DNA of 64,000 nt from Styela clava (GCF_964204865.1 NC_135252.1:17939383-18003382), one strand, 5' to 3'; shown: positions 21,386 to 36,000, counted from the first letter of the stretch. Notes: a model not told the origin generated them from the sequence alone. Numbers and translations are program-made.

Positions 21386-24300
21386 CTCAGTTGCCCCAAA
21401 TTGTCATCATCAGGAAATATACGCTTCTATATAACAAAAAAGAACTGAAACTAAAATCGATCTATATAATTTAGTTGCTATGTAATAGGCTATTTACAAA
21501 AGAACCTTATATTAACATTGCAAAACTCGACTAGATTATAGTCATATGCTGCCACAATTATAGTACCAAACTCCAAACAATACACATTATAAGTATATGT
21601 TTCACACCCCACGCACTACGGATTTGACATCATTGAGAGGTTCCTGGTGATATATATACACATGACTTAGGACTAAGTAGATTAGCTCAATAATTAGCAA
21701 TATGTTCGATGCTAAAAGGTCTATGCGAGTATTCCAATATGCTAGATAAGTGAAATATGAATATCGACATTAACCAACTATCAGTAAGAAATATGAGTAA
21801 TCAATCTTAGTATGATTGATATGGGAAATTTGTATGATCAAATAGCGGAGATTTATTTTAAAATATCTATGCTTCAATACTTTGACTGGTGTTGAACCAT
21901 AATTTATTTTCGTTCTAATAAGATTGTTTGACGCTGAACGTTATATTTTCTATCAGTCGCATAAGCTTGTCAAAAATAAGTAAAAAAAAAGTGTAAAATA
22001 TATAAATAACAGTACAACCAAATGACCGTGGTATCGTCGTTAACATTGCCAGCTCACGTAAACAGGAGAAAAAATTACTCAGTTAACCAAACAGAGTTCT
22101 CTGAAAACTACAACAAACGATCATTAATGTGATAATTGTGGTTCCATATGAACATTTATCAACTCTATATTGATGTTAGGGAAAGACTATAGCAGCCTTC
22201 GAATCTTACATTCCCGAAACTAAGCAATAATAAATTACATGGAATGACTTTCTTCGATGGATCAAAAACATTCTAGACTACCTGAAGGTAAAGCATTAGG
22301 ATATGACAATATTCATACCCAATTTTTGGAGGCGCCGATATAGCGGAACCTATACTCATATAAGTTATTTAAATGTTATTCCCCAATTGTTCAAAACACG
22401 CTAAAAGTTCACTTGTGTTCCAAACCTATACTCCCCACGATCTTCACATTTCAGTTCTTTTTATCATGACCATACTATTCGAAAAACTTTCACACACAAA
22501 TAGGACATTCCTAACTCAATTCGTAGATCAATGCGAAATCCCGCAAGTCTCAAAACTCGGGCCAATTATTTTCATATTATTTTGTCTACGAATTTTCATC
22601 ACGCCATTAAATTATTGGTCAAACTCTATGTGAATAGATTATTACGTATCGATCTTAGGATCGGTAAGTATGTTGATAGGTATTTGTCTGTTTGTCTGTC
22701 TGTCTGTTAGATGCACGCGATATCTCACGGAAGCGAGGTTAAATCTGCTCGCAATTGCATGTGCATTCATCATTGCTCGGACCAGAAGCCTATTGATTTT
22801 AGATGAATTATGTCGTGTAATTAGCGAGTTATTGATTAATTAGTGATGGGACACGCGGTGTCACTATAGGGTCAGAGTAAATGAATGGGGGCTCCCCTAA
22901 CTTTCGATCGATAAGTCTTCGGTCTCCGACCGATATTCTCGTTTTTCTTTTGCCCAGTTATTTAGCCTAGGCAGCATGATATTGTAGCAAGCAGTTGCGC
23001 ATACTCCACCCTCCTTCGTAGGCGGATAATGCATTCTTGCAATACAGAAATGATTAGGGCTGGGAGATTCAGGGAGAACACTTTAACCGCAGCGTGACGT
23101 TTTACGCAATAATTTATAATTTCAGCTTGTTACGTCAAAATGATTCCAAAGTATTTTCGCGTGATGTTATTCAGGTATCACTCAAAATTATTCACGAATC
23201 GAGGTAGTTTCATGATCGCTCTGCTATTAACCGTTTTGTATTGTGGAACTGAAATAATTAAACTTTACTATTTTCATAAATTTGAGATAGTGAAAGTTAT
23301 GCGCCAGTATTTCGACGACAAACTGCCAAAGACATTTGCTAGGCAAACTAATGTCATTTCGTATTGCACACGATCTGCTACAAAAGGCAGATTTCCATGT
23401 CTCAAGAAACTCGTAATGTAAAACGCAAATATGCATTAAATCCATGGATGTAAATTTGTGAAATAATTTGCCAAGATTCATAAGATCACTGTCAAATCAT
23501 GGTTTAAAACAGTGGTTCCCAAATTTTTTTTTTCGCGACTTCAATTTTCCTAAAATTAAAGCCTACAGATACTCGGGACCCCACAACTATAAACATTAGG
23601 CAACTTTAAAAATTAGTATATAAGTTCACTTCGATATGCCTGTATATCGACTGCAAGTGGACGTTGACGGTGAACATTGGCCCAAAAATATATATGAACG
23701 AGTCAGACAATGCGCAGGGAAAACAGGGAAACCTTAGAAGAGTTGATAACACATGGCTTCGTATGAAAACCGCGGTGCAAAAATCTCTCAAATCAGAATT
23801 ATAACGGTTCTTTGAAGAAACATGGACGGAATTGATAAAATGTGGTAGATTGTAAGGAAGCGTACGATGATTCGGAAATAGTAAGATTGCCTCTAAATAT
23901 ACATAAATTCAAAATCTTATTTAGTATATTTTAAAAGTGTTTTTTTTATTTTCATTGCAATATACAATATGAGCATGAAAGGAAAATAGGAAAAAAGTGT
24001 ACGGAATCACATCTTTTATGTGTCTTTTATTACGCTAGAACAGGGGTGGCTAACCAGTCAGAGACCAAGAGTTGCATTTCGTACTTTGATACCGCGAAGA
24101 GCCACATTATAAACAAGAACAAACATGAACATCAGATATACCTTTATTCAACTGTGCTAGAAGCTAGTTTGATGTAAATATCACTAACCAACATGATTAT
24201 GACAGAAATTTACAGCCATTTATTATCATGTTTGCTACTCAGTGGTGGGAGTCGTTGTAGCCAATCGAAGCAGTTCGTTCACATGGGTGTCAGTCAGATC

Positions 24301-24862
24301 AGATCAATGCTTTGATTTCACGTCTTTTAGGGTAGAAAACACAGATTCGCGGACGTATGTTGACTCAAACATTGACAATACCCTGTGCGCAGGCGCCGCA
24401 GCTCATTTGACATTGGTGTATTTTTCGCATTTCAGTTGGTCTTTCTTATAGAGATCAGTTGCAGCCTCATCTGAGACTAGAGGAGATTTTAAGCTATCCG
24501 TTAAATCATAATAAATTATAAAGTATTGAAACTAAATCCAGAAAACATGTCTTCAATCTTATCGCATGCATGAAAAGTTTGTAATTGTAAATATATTTGT
24601 ACTTCCAGTATATTTTAATTTTGCGAATTTTCACATGAACACGCAATGCTTGAATGGCTATATTAAACAGTATCATTCAAATAGGATTTTGCTTGTTTTT
24701 GTCTTCCAACAGAACATGAGCTCACTCACATCATAAATATTCATTATGAAATAGTTTCTACACAGTACTCTAAATTGTCGGGTTATAATATGATTCAACA
24801 AGAATGTAGAAATAAAAAAAAATAGTTATTCCCAGAATTGATATATTGCATTACATTGACTA
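21386..24862. other. Intergenic region between genes A and B
   Basis: Upstream of gene A and downstream of gene B. Besides the ~300-bp repeat copy at 22,655-22,960 it holds two hAT-like left ends without partners (CAGTGGTTCCCAAA at 23,505; CAGGGGTGGCTAACC at 24,038) and no recognisable exon. The open frame at 23,140-23,421 (plus) has no motif I know. Confidence 0.6.
22655..22960 (-). repeat. ~300-bp dispersed repeat family, copy 2
   Basis: Nearly full-length copy in reverse orientation: starts GATCGGTAAGTATGTTGATAGG, carries a (GTCT)n stretch, CTCGCAATTGCATGTGCATTC, GGGACACGCGGTGTCACTATAG and ends near CCGATATTCTCG. No long terminal inverted repeat is evident. Confidence 0.85.
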
Positions 24863-25011
24863 TTATAAAACAGTCTCATATTGGCCAACTGCTATTTCGT
24901 ATGGATTCCATTCTGGAGGATCAGTGATGTCCTCGTAACCATGTGATGCTTCAGCAATCGTCTCATAAGTGTTGATTGACGTATTCAGATGATGTTGTGT
25001 ATCTGTAGTAC
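24863..25011 (-). CDS. Gene B exon 17: cytoplasmic tail with ITAM-like motif
   Basis: Follows acceptor GAAACAG and encodes 49 codons to TAA (24,865-24,863). Tyrosine motifs: Tyr764 in NTYETI, Tyr774 in HGYEDI, Tyr786 in NPYEIA and Tyr793 in GQYETV. YETI and YEDI are separated by exactly six residues, meeting the core ITAM rule YxxI/L-x6-8-YxxI/L, though the usual acidic residue at -3 is absent. None of the tyrosines has the S/I/V/L at -2 of a canonical ITIM. There is no PTP sequence between this exon and gene A. Confidence 0.85.
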
Positions 25012-28000
25012 CTGTTTCAATATTTATTTGCATGAAGTTATCGGATACTCAAATATATACATATGTTATATCCTATTAATATTTTCCATTCTAATGCTAT
25101 ATCTATAAAAAAGAGTCCACAAGAAATTTTAAACAAATAAAGTAATAAACTTATCGCAACAACATCAATTTTCAACCACTGAAAATTCCAAAGCCATCGG
25201 TCCAGTGGTTAATGATAAAAAGATATTTTGAATACAACTCAAAATGACAAAACGATTCATAGGTACATCCCGTGTATTTAATATATGTCCTATATTGTGG
25301 GTGTCTACACAATAATAAAATTAAATTTAACAGAATAAAGTGTTGAGAAACAAGTTATGGAATTGAGCAATTTTCCTAACATATGGGTAAGAGTTATTCT
25401 TCATCAAAAGTCCTGTCGTACATGTGAACCAAATTGGGAGTTGTGATTTGAAACCATGCGATGTTCTTTCAAATAAATTACTCATTTTTTCTTTTATTCA
25501 TATCAAATTTGTAAATACCTGGGGCCCCATTCACAAAGCTTCGTTACCGCTTAACGTGTTAGTTAAGCACCGACTTTCTCGTGAAAAGCAAAAATGGTAT
25601 TCACAGAGCTTCATAAATATTCGAGAGAAATCATTCGAGAGAATTTTTTTGGCGCCAAATGAGACGTCTCGTAAAGTACCTTCTTCTCACATTTTACCAA
25701 GAATCGGTATTTACGAAAGTTCTTTAACGCGCTGAAGAGCTCGCTAGCTAACGAGGACAATCTTCGCCTCGTTAACAGTTCGGATTGCTCTCAGCAGTGA
25801 TTCAAATTGAAATAGGCTCGTTGAGACGTTAGCATGCTTTGTAAAAATTGGCATAGTAGCAAACGTCCTTACCCGGGTAAGCGTGTATGTAGTCTAGTGC
25901 CGTTAACTTAACTGTGGGATATCTGCCGCATTTACAGATTAAACTAGGGTTGAGATTCAAAGATTGTTCAGTTGTTGAAGTCATTGTTTTTTTGTCTATT
26001 CTAGCATTGGCCTACAGTATTATAAACACAGATTCACAAATGGCTGCCGGTACCTATAGTGAATCTTGCAGAAGAAAAGCCCCAACAATCTTCCCATGTC
26101 GTATCCGAAAGAAAAAAATCCGTTAGATGTAAGTGAAAGGACCTTAATAGAGGACTGTAGACTCAATTAAAAATTAAAAATATGAAATCTTCACAAGCTT
26201 TGGCAACTCACTGATTTTATTGTCTGTTACACAAGTAGTTCACAATATGTAGTCTAAATTGTTTTGTGCCAATAAATCTCTCTCTCTGTAACTTCAGCAT
26301 TTATTCCATGTAGCCTATCCGTCAGTCTATAGATTACGCCACTGCTATATGAACGAAATTTCAAAACGCAGGCTGCAAATGTGAAGCAGACTTCAGACAG
26401 ACCGATTTTATTCGCTATTTGATTAAGGCAACCCTTCACTGGGTTAGGCCCTCGATAGCGAAGAAGCAAGAAGAGAAGAAAAGAAACGAAGATGAACTAC
26501 TCCGCCGCCGCCGCATCGACTCCTGTGAACGAAGAAACTTCCGCTGCAAAAATGCGACCGAGAACCCTCTTCCTGGAGACGAACGAAGATCTCGACTTCC
26601 AAAGACTTATGAACATCTTGAGGAGCGACCCAAGTACGGAGGAATATTGCGGGGACATTCGAGGCCTATTCGAAGGGCAGAAAGGTACGTGAATTCTAAC
26701 ATTCGCTGCTTTGGACAGTCCTGAGGCAAGTTGTCGCGAGAGGTTCCTGAGATCAACTCGTGGGCAGATGCAAACATCCGGTACAACCATCACGGTATCT
26801 TTACCAAGCGACGCCCCGACCCGTATTTCCGTAAGAGACATCCCAGAGGAAACTACTTTCACGAATACAGTTTCAAAAATCAACCAACTTGGTTGTGGAG
26901 AGGTAAAGAATGCATCCAAGAACTGGTACCGCGGAGCAAACATATACAACGGTTATGTCTCTTCTCTAATAGAGAACTTCAAGAAGGAACGACTGCCAGA
27001 TTACTTGACAATTGCGGGACAAAGATGCAAGACATATCTGCCTCGTGAGCTATACACTCCTACCTGCGGGAAATGCCTGCAAACGGGCCACACCTTCAAA
27101 GACTGTGTCAACGACCCTGTTTGCAGATACTGTAAAGAATCTGGACATCTTCAAAGACAATGTCCTCTAAAGCGAAGATAATTTCCAAGACTCTCTTGGA
27201 ATACCCAAGAGGAAAACATGAAGGTAACATCGAAAAATGTCTTACAACCACCTTATCAAAGAGCGTCGCGATCAAAAGAACAACAACCAGCAGATCCAGT
27301 GGTACAGCTGAGGCAAGACGACGCACAAAGTGGAGAAGAAAATCTACCCGAAGGACAACTGACAAGCAACCAAAATGACTCACAACCTCCGAAAGATTCA
27401 AGAAACAACACATTCGACCTCACAGTCAAAAATAAGCAACCGGAAATAGAAAAGAACAAATTCGACTTCGATGTACACGAATTCTCCACCTCCAGCTTGG
27501 ATTCAACAGATATCAAGGAAATAAGTGATTGGTCAGAATGCATAGATGAAAGTCTTGTTAGTCCACTGACTCCTCCATCGAACCAACTACAACTAAAAAC
27601 GGCCAGACCACTGAAAGAGTCGTCGACGATTGGGAATACGTCATTTCGCCCTCCTGCAAAAGGTGGTGCATATGTGAAAGTATTAGTCCCCAACATTGAA
27701 GCTCGCGACACGGAAACACCCTCCGTATTTGACAGAACACCTGACGAAACTACATCCGCTCCAGTCAATTTGGAACAAAACAATGCTCAACAATTGCCAA
27801 TGGATATACTCACATCAAAAGGAAACCTGGAAAATAAACGCAGCAGACAGGAAACTACTTCATCTGAATCGTCAACATCATTTGGAACTACCAAACCCAC
27901 CAGAGGTAGAGGAAAGAAAAAAAATAATTTGAAAAATAACCTAAACTCCACAAGTACTAGCATAGTTTCCCGGGCTACAACAAGACAATAACTGGAGTAA

Positions 28001-30023
28001 CAGGTATCCTCGCGCAAGTATCGCCCTATTGAAGGCGGAAAACTCAATACGATAATACCATCACAAAAGTAGCAGAAGTGATGAAAGGAAGTAAACCACA
28101 GTGAGTGGCAAGGTGATCTCTATTTTTGGAGAATGAACCATAGAACTTCCGTCGACACATGCTGGGCATGAAGGCCCAAAGGGCTGGATTCCATCTATGT
28201 CGTCCTGATCCGTGAAGCTAAAAAAAAAAAAAAAAAAATGAAGCAGAGAAAGCCGATAGGTTACCGCGAAGGCGAAACACACTCGACCGTAAGCGGCGAC
28301 AACTGATACGGATGAGTGATCAGTCAGTGCATTTTGTTCAACTGCGACCGTGCGTAAGATTTCGAGAGAACTCTAGTGACCGTGCGTCAAGTGCTTACGA
28401 GGTCTTTGGTGAATCGCATTTAACAAGATTTCGCTATCACGATTCTGAGAGACACAGTTACGAGATCGTAAACCCGGCTTTTTACGAAGTTTAGCGGATG
28501 TCGCCCCTGATCTATGTACACAGAAACGACATCGTCATAAGTAAAGTCGGGATTCTTACCTGCTGGTACAGGTTCTATCTTTTCTTTTTTCGAAACGTTC
28601 AATGAAATGCTTGAAATAGTTCCATGGACGTCGTCTTTCCTTTTATTATTGCGATGTCTCACATAACACAGGCACACAAAAGCAGACAAAACAGCAAGCA
28701 TTCCTCCAGCTACCACTGCCCAGGTGATATCTGTGTGAAAAGTAAAATATAGACGTTAAGTAGTCACATGAAATTTAGAGAATTGAGAGAAAATTTTAAA
28801 ATAAATCCTCCATCTGTAACAAACTTCTATGTATTTTGTATATTACAATACCACACATTATATATTTAAACAAACTTTAACAATCATACCATAACCTCAA
28901 GTGGTCAAACCTTAATTACGTTTATTACGCTTATGCATAGAAACAGTTTTCATGATCAATCTATTGTGTCACAATTTGTGTTGCAATCTAATTAAGCTGA
29001 GTGTGTTAGTGTTAATAAGGAATGTATAAAACATTCAAATTGCAAATTTAATTTGATTGTTATCTGGAACAATCTTCCTGATTGAAAGCTTATTTAAAAA
29101 CGCTCAGCTCACTAAAACGTTGAATAAATAAAATTTTGCATTTAAAGAATTATTTGGTTCGTTGTGTACATTGAAAAATTTGTTTTGTGCTTTTAAGGTT
29201 TGTGTGTCTGTGTCTAGATGTCTGAGGTTAGTCACATGGCTCGCCAGCAGGAATTATTTTTGTGGTGTTCGCAAGATATTCATTCTAATGTGAATTTTTA
29301 ATTTCGGCGTAAAATTTTTCACTGTTGACAAAGAAACCGAAAGTAAAACTTTTTTTTTTTTTCAATCACCTGTAGGAGATTTGCCAATCAGAAGCCCTTC
29401 ACTAGCACCAAATGAAACGCTTTCTCTCGTAGGTGTAGAAGTCACAAGAAATATTCTGCAACATACAACGGTGTCATGTAATTAGTTCAATAATAAAAGA
29501 ATATATTGTTTATACTTAACTTTTTTATAGTTTTACTTTTTTTTTTATCTATAGCTGATATGCAAATAAATATCCGATAACTAATATAATCTATATATTC
29601 TTTTCATAATTGAATAGCACTAAAGTATTGCAAAAAAGAGCCGGTGTTTCAAAAAATGGTGCTTCCAACTCATTGTTCTATTATATATAATATATGTAAA
29701 ACTAAAAGAACGAGGGGTAAGTAGGGCAAGTGAGACTCGGCATTTTTGTACATCCATACAGAAGCAATGAAGTGTAATATTTGTGAAACGAAAACTTTAT
29801 TCTCGTACCTGTAACTGTCAGAGAGTGACAATCTATTGTTATATGCAACATACGTATTTTTTGAACTATACCCTTCACCACTGTTGTTATTTCCGCTAAT
29901 GTCACACCTTGTTTTTTTTTGATCTCCAAGAATCAGACTTATTTTCAAACGGTTTTGCCCAACGCTTTAAAAGGAAAACGTTTATTACACAATGTTTTGG
30001 TAATGACGTAGCATGTTGTACAG

Positions 30024-30064
<41 letters not shown>

Positions 30065-33000
30065 TCTGTTTACTAAAAATATTTATAATAGTTTTAGACT
30101 TAATAAATGTAATTATTAAAAAAAATTATTTATTCTAATATATTTGATCAAGTTGCATAAAAAACAAACCCACTAGAAGGGTTGTGTTCAGAGTTTTGCA
30201 GGATATAATATCAAACTGGCATTATTTGTAATTGTTATGATACGCCTACATACACCTAATTTACACAAAATTCGAAACTGCAAATCAGGAAGAATATATG
30301 TTTTGGCAACATCCCACAAAATAATATAGCATAATCCTAACATGATGTTCTATCTTGCTCGAAACGTTCATACGTGAATCATACCTGGTTCTGTTCAAAG
30401 CTATTGCAATATATTCATATTCAATTTCTGATTTATTCAGTTTACTCATTCGTGCATAGTTAAAATCAGGCCGAGTGTTGCTTGTTTTGTTGACTTGTAC
30501 GATGATAAAGTAACAACTAATAGTGTATAATAACATTGGTGATAAAAAAAAATTAGTAGCGTTCATGGATATTTATTACTATCTTTGAAATGTATTACAT
30601 TGAAGAAGTATACCGTGATCTCATAACCAATGTTTCAAATCCCGTATGGCAGCGTAATTCGCCAAAGGCAAACTTGAAAAGCATCGTCAGACGTTTCATT
30701 TGACCTATTGCAAGCATCAATTTTCATCTCTTTTCGGGCCACTAAAACAACTTTTTACTTTGGCGAGAAACATCAATTAGATAACCAAATCACCTTATAG
30801 GACCATTAGTTTCATCTGGAACGTGAATTGAAAATTCCAATATTCCAGAAGTAGTTACTTCACCTCTGGTTGAAGGTGCTTGAATGTTGGATGGTGCTGA
30901 AAATTAAAAACAAAGTAAAATTTTTAATAATTTATCATAATAAAGTCAACCAATCCGTTATGCGTTCAAATAAAGCTATAATGTACTGGGCCACTTGAGT
31001 GTGGTATTTGTAGAACGTAATCTAAATTTTTATAAAATCGAACCTGACCCGCAATTGCAAGCAAAATCTTAGCGGTATTTTAATAAATATTTAAAAAAAA
31101 ATTACAAGAGTCTAAAACAAATTGGAAGAGACTTAAAATTAATTCTGAATTACCATTGGTATCGGTAGCACATTCTCCAACAGCCTTTGACTCTGCTCCA
31201 AACCCTGCACAAGTTCTAGCTTGAATAGAGACATTGTATCTTCTATTGAAATTTTTTGGAAGAACATATGAGGTTATATGAGATGGTAGCAGCATTTCTT
31301 TCATTTTCACATCGTCTTTATAGTATGAGGACACTATGGCTTTTGTTGAGCTGATAACGAGCTGAAATGGAATGAATAGTTTCCGGGTATAAATATTTTT
31401 ACAATTTTCGAAATATTATTATCTATTTTTAGCGTCTAATTCTAATATATAGTTTTCAAGATGGAGTTGAATTTTGAAGAGGTTTATCGATTAAACCAAC
31501 TTGAACCACATCAAATTCTGAATCGACTGAAACAACTAACGTTTTTATATCACATGATAGTATCAAAACAGAAAGTGATTAAAATCGTCTTGTCATACAC
31601 GCTAACTCATTCACGCATTAGTATTCTTATATTAAACTATACAATTCGTCCTGTCATATAATGAGCTTCAAGCCAAATTAAACAGTAAAAAGAATACAAA
31701 CCTTGTAATCGGATACATATTCCGGATTCATTACTGTTGACCAAGATACATTGCAAGAACCGTCGTAAGTCATGTTCAGACTTGGTTTCGAAACAGGACC
31801 GGGGAGACCTCCAGTGGTTGCAAGTGTGGTTGTTGCATAATGACTGAAGCAAGTTGACGGGGTTGCTAAGCAGGGCTCAATCTAAAATAGAATTTTTTCC
31901 AATTTTCACTTTATATACGGCTATAGACGTTTGCACAAGAGAGATTTGTGCTCATTGAAATTTTATAATTTATATATTTCTCCATATAAATTACCTTAAT
32001 ATTATAGGATGTTGACGATTGAAGATCTGTCACATTGGATCTGATAGAGACATTATTCGGCGTTGTAAATGAATCTCTATAATTGCTGCTGTTAAGAGTA
32101 TCCACAATTCGAAATCTATGATATATATTTTTAAATTGTTTATGAAATAAGAATGAGGAAGGAAAATAATGGAAAAAAAAACTAAACCTAGCGAACACTA
32201 GGATACCAAATTAATGGTATGGAATTTTAAAGCAAACCGATTAGTTGAATTTAATATTTTAATTATTAGTAGGTAACGAGTACTTAGTAATTATCGCTGT
32301 AGTAATTATTTAAGGTATGGTAAATTAGTTTAGCCGCAAACTTTGTATATAGTATGCCACGTTAATTGAAGTATCATCAGCTTCAGTCAGATTCATTTTT
32401 TTTCATTCCTTTATTGTAAGTTTACTTCTGGGTAATTTCATTGGGCCGTAATTTGTGACAAGATATTAACATCGGAATGCAGGTGATCAGTCAAATGCAG
32501 CTAGATACCTGTGTTTAATTCCAACTCCAAGAACATGTGGTTTCCAAGTGATCAATAAATTGGAATTACAAGGTGACGATGTAATGTTGATGATTGATGG
32601 TTGACTTGGAACTGAAAATATATTCAAACTTGTTTGTATATATATATTTACCAGAACTGTTATATATATGATTGTATATTCTTTGTCACATATCAACATT
32701 AAATATTACGCTGTGAAAAGATATTCGAGCAATAATCAATTTTGTAGTTATTAATCTTGCTCAATGAAGCCAATTTATTTTTTGTTATAAAATTGTGTTT
32801 ATATATGTATGCATTTTATGTGAAACTTCATTGCTAACCTCACCTCGTATATTAAGGATACCTGAAACCGAATGAAGAATTTGTCCAACTGTATTTGATG
32901 CGAAACATTTGTATTGTCCTTCGTCTGCAATTGTCAATTGTTTTAGATCCAAAACTAATTTTTGCCCGTTTTTGATCTGATTATTTAATTTTGTTGAAGT

Positions 33001-36000
33001 AGGTACAATGTTTCCTTTCATCCATTTAACAGTCGGTGATGGATACCCAGATACCATGCACGTTATTTCTTTTTTGCCAGTATAGGAAGTTACAATGAAG
33101 TTAGTTTTTGATAACTGCATATCGTGCGGTCCAGCTGAAAATTTATATAGATGATACATTTATATATTTCAAATATTTAAACAAGACTCCGTGAAAAGGT
33201 AGGCTACAAGATGGAGTAAACTGCTAATTTAATGTAACGAATGTCATCTGCAATAAACCTTGATTGAAGTTTCAATAATTTGTTCTATTTTACCTTGTTC
33301 GCAAATGTAGTAATGCTTGTCAGTACAATATGTGGTTCTTGATGTGTAATCACTCAATGAAAATGAATAGCAAGTAGAACCTGTGTTTTCTAACCAAAGT
33401 TTATCAGCAGGTCTGAAATGACTAAAAATCGTGAATTTACAAAATTAAATATGTTTGTTTTCATTTAGCCCAATATTCATTTTCGATATTTACTTACTCG
33501 GAATTTAAATGGCCCTTGATGAGAGATCTCGTGGCCGATGTCAATTTCAAAATTCGAGATTGGAGTTTATAGCATTCTGTTCGAGCTGTTTCATAAGTAA
33601 CTTTAGGGTGAGGACTTCCAATTGCAGTCAGTCTGTATATTCCCGAAGAAATTGTAAAGGGCATCGCTAGATCGAAACAGTATGAAAATGTAGGCACAAA
33701 TGGTTGTTGGTTCATGTTTCGGTTTATAAAAAAAAAAAACACGTTCAAAATACTTTGGGCTCATTATTTTGTCCAAACGTTCATTATTTTGTTTATGTTT
33801 TGGTTTATAAAAAAACACAAAACGTTTAATAGTGTTTACTTCAGACTCAATATTTTTTTCGAACGCGTGAGTTTATTATAAATACATCTCGATAACTACT
33901 GTGCCAAAGTGAATTTAGGTAAAAATAAGCCGAACCTTTTGCTCCCATAAATCATTTTGATTTAATAAAAATTTATGGGCGTGAGGTGATTATATGATAA
34001 TATATTATATAAAAGATCATGTAATCATTTAATAACAAATATTGTTATAAGCAATATATTCTACAAAGATATGTAAGTTCAATTTACCCCTGCCATTCTT
34101 TATATCAAGCTTCAATATAAAATCAAAATACATTCTTACCAATACTAATGCTGATATCCATACAATGAAGGCAATGGGAATGCCAGGCAACATAATAATA
34201 GTTATAAACTATTCATAAGTTGTAGAATTTTTCATTTGGCAACAATGTCATAGAAACATTAATATTTAAAGAGTTTCATTCAAATATTGCTCTTATGGCT
34301 GGATGATATTAAGTATTTTGATGAAAATAATAAGATTGTGAAAACCAATCGACCATTGACTGAGGAAAATCATATATATCAAATAAATTTTGTTTTATAT
34401 ATATATCGTGATAATTTTTGTTTAACGTTACAAACATTTATATATATGATTGGTTTGCTGACCTTCCATACATTTAACTCCTGATTGGTAGTTTGATCCA
34501 AAATCATAAAATTTTCCGTTCCTGTCAATGACGAGATAATTTTCATTCCTTCTTCCGTTTGGTTCTGCTGAATTCCTACAAAGTATCAAAACGTGCAATA
34601 ACAAATTAAAGATTTTTTATGTTAAATTTTATATGGAACTTGCGCAAATATGAATATTCCTGCGTGAATGCCCTTTACCAATATGTGCAAATATGACCTT
34701 CATTATTTGAAAATATTTTATCTACAAATAAAATCTTGTACATTATCGTCAGGCTGATAACCAAATCACGTAAGTCACTCTTTGGCGGTTTTGAGTTTTA
34801 TTTTTATACAAGAGTTATTTATGTAATGCTGCTCACCAGTCAGTGGATTCAAATTTTATACCAAGGATTCCCAAACGCATAAAAATGGAGATTAAGATGG
34901 CATGCACATTGTTGGCATTGTTATGGTTTACCACGAGACTATTGTGACGCCACAAAGACAAAACGAGAATATCAGTCAGAGACCGAAGACTTATCGAGTG
35001 AAATTTGGGGGATCCCCCAAAACAGCGCTCTTACTCCATAGTGACACCTTGTGTCCCATCACTAATTAAATATTAACTCGCTAGTTATACGACATAATTC
35101 GCCCAAAATCAATAGTAATAATAATAGCTTTTGTTTCGACAGACAGACAGACAAATACCTATCAACATACTTTACCGATTAAAATCGATAAGTAATAACA
35201 TCGGTGGAGTATTTTTTGAGTTTTTGCATCGTAGATCCCAGCTTGTAAATTTGATTTCTAGTTTATAAATTCAAATTTACACTACAGCAGGCCTGTCCAA
35301 CCTTTTTCATCTCGCGGGCCACTTTCACATGACGAAATTCGTTGCGGGCCGCAAACGTTTGTACCAAATTTTAATACCAGCCAAGTCATGATCTCGTTAG
35401 AATTTACTTAATATATATAAGGCAAGATTATTAACATAAAATCAAACAAGTTAATAATTATTTACTGGTTACTGATTAGTGCTGGCGAAATTTTAGAATA
35501 TGAAGTCTAATATTAGAATAGCAGTTTAATATTCGAATATCTGGTAACCCAAGGCGTGGACATGACACTCGCGGGTCGCTGATTTGAAAAATCAATCATC
35601 AAACAACGCACTTGTGAATATCTGACGACCACACGAGAATTTGCAGAGTTTTCACTAACAAACAAAGACGTCAAAATTGAGTCTTATATTTGAGTCATAG
35701 TGTTTTTTATTTATTTATTTTCAGTGGCTATGACATTGTCTCAATGAGCTTAATGTGCACCAATGTCGCGGAAACATCAAGTTTTAGTGGGCCGTTTTGT
35801 AAAATTTGAAACATCAATACAAGTTTTTAATGAAAAAAAAAACATTACAATAACTTCTGGACGAATATATATACTAATTTGATATGTGGAATTGCCATTA
35901 AGTATATTTTATCAGAATTATTGATGAATACGCAGTGACGATATTCCCGACATTTTATTTGACGCAATTCTTATAATTGCGCTCTTCGTTCGTCGCCTGT

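Noticed and set aside
23140-23421. 93-residue open frame on the plus strand
   Set aside because: No motif, no splice context, and AT-rich sequence of this kind yields such frames by chance.
23505-24115. Two hAT-like ends (CAGTGGTTCCCAAA and CAGGGGTGGCTAACC)
   Set aside because: No matching right ends or target duplications found, so boundaries cannot be set; mentioned only in the intergenic description.
24863-25011. ITIM in the gene B tail
   Set aside because: None of the tyrosines has S, I, V or L at position -2; the paired YxxI spacing fits an ITAM-like pattern better.
27256-27783. 175-residue minus-strand open frame
   Set aside because: Antisense shadow of the retroelement ORF1; the sense frame carries the zinc knuckles.
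13017-28560. Gene B splicing into the PTP exons of gene A to make a phosphatase isoform
   Set aside because: Same strand and in principle possible, but the gene A exons contain stops and mutated catalytic residues, and gene A has its own signal-peptide exon in between.
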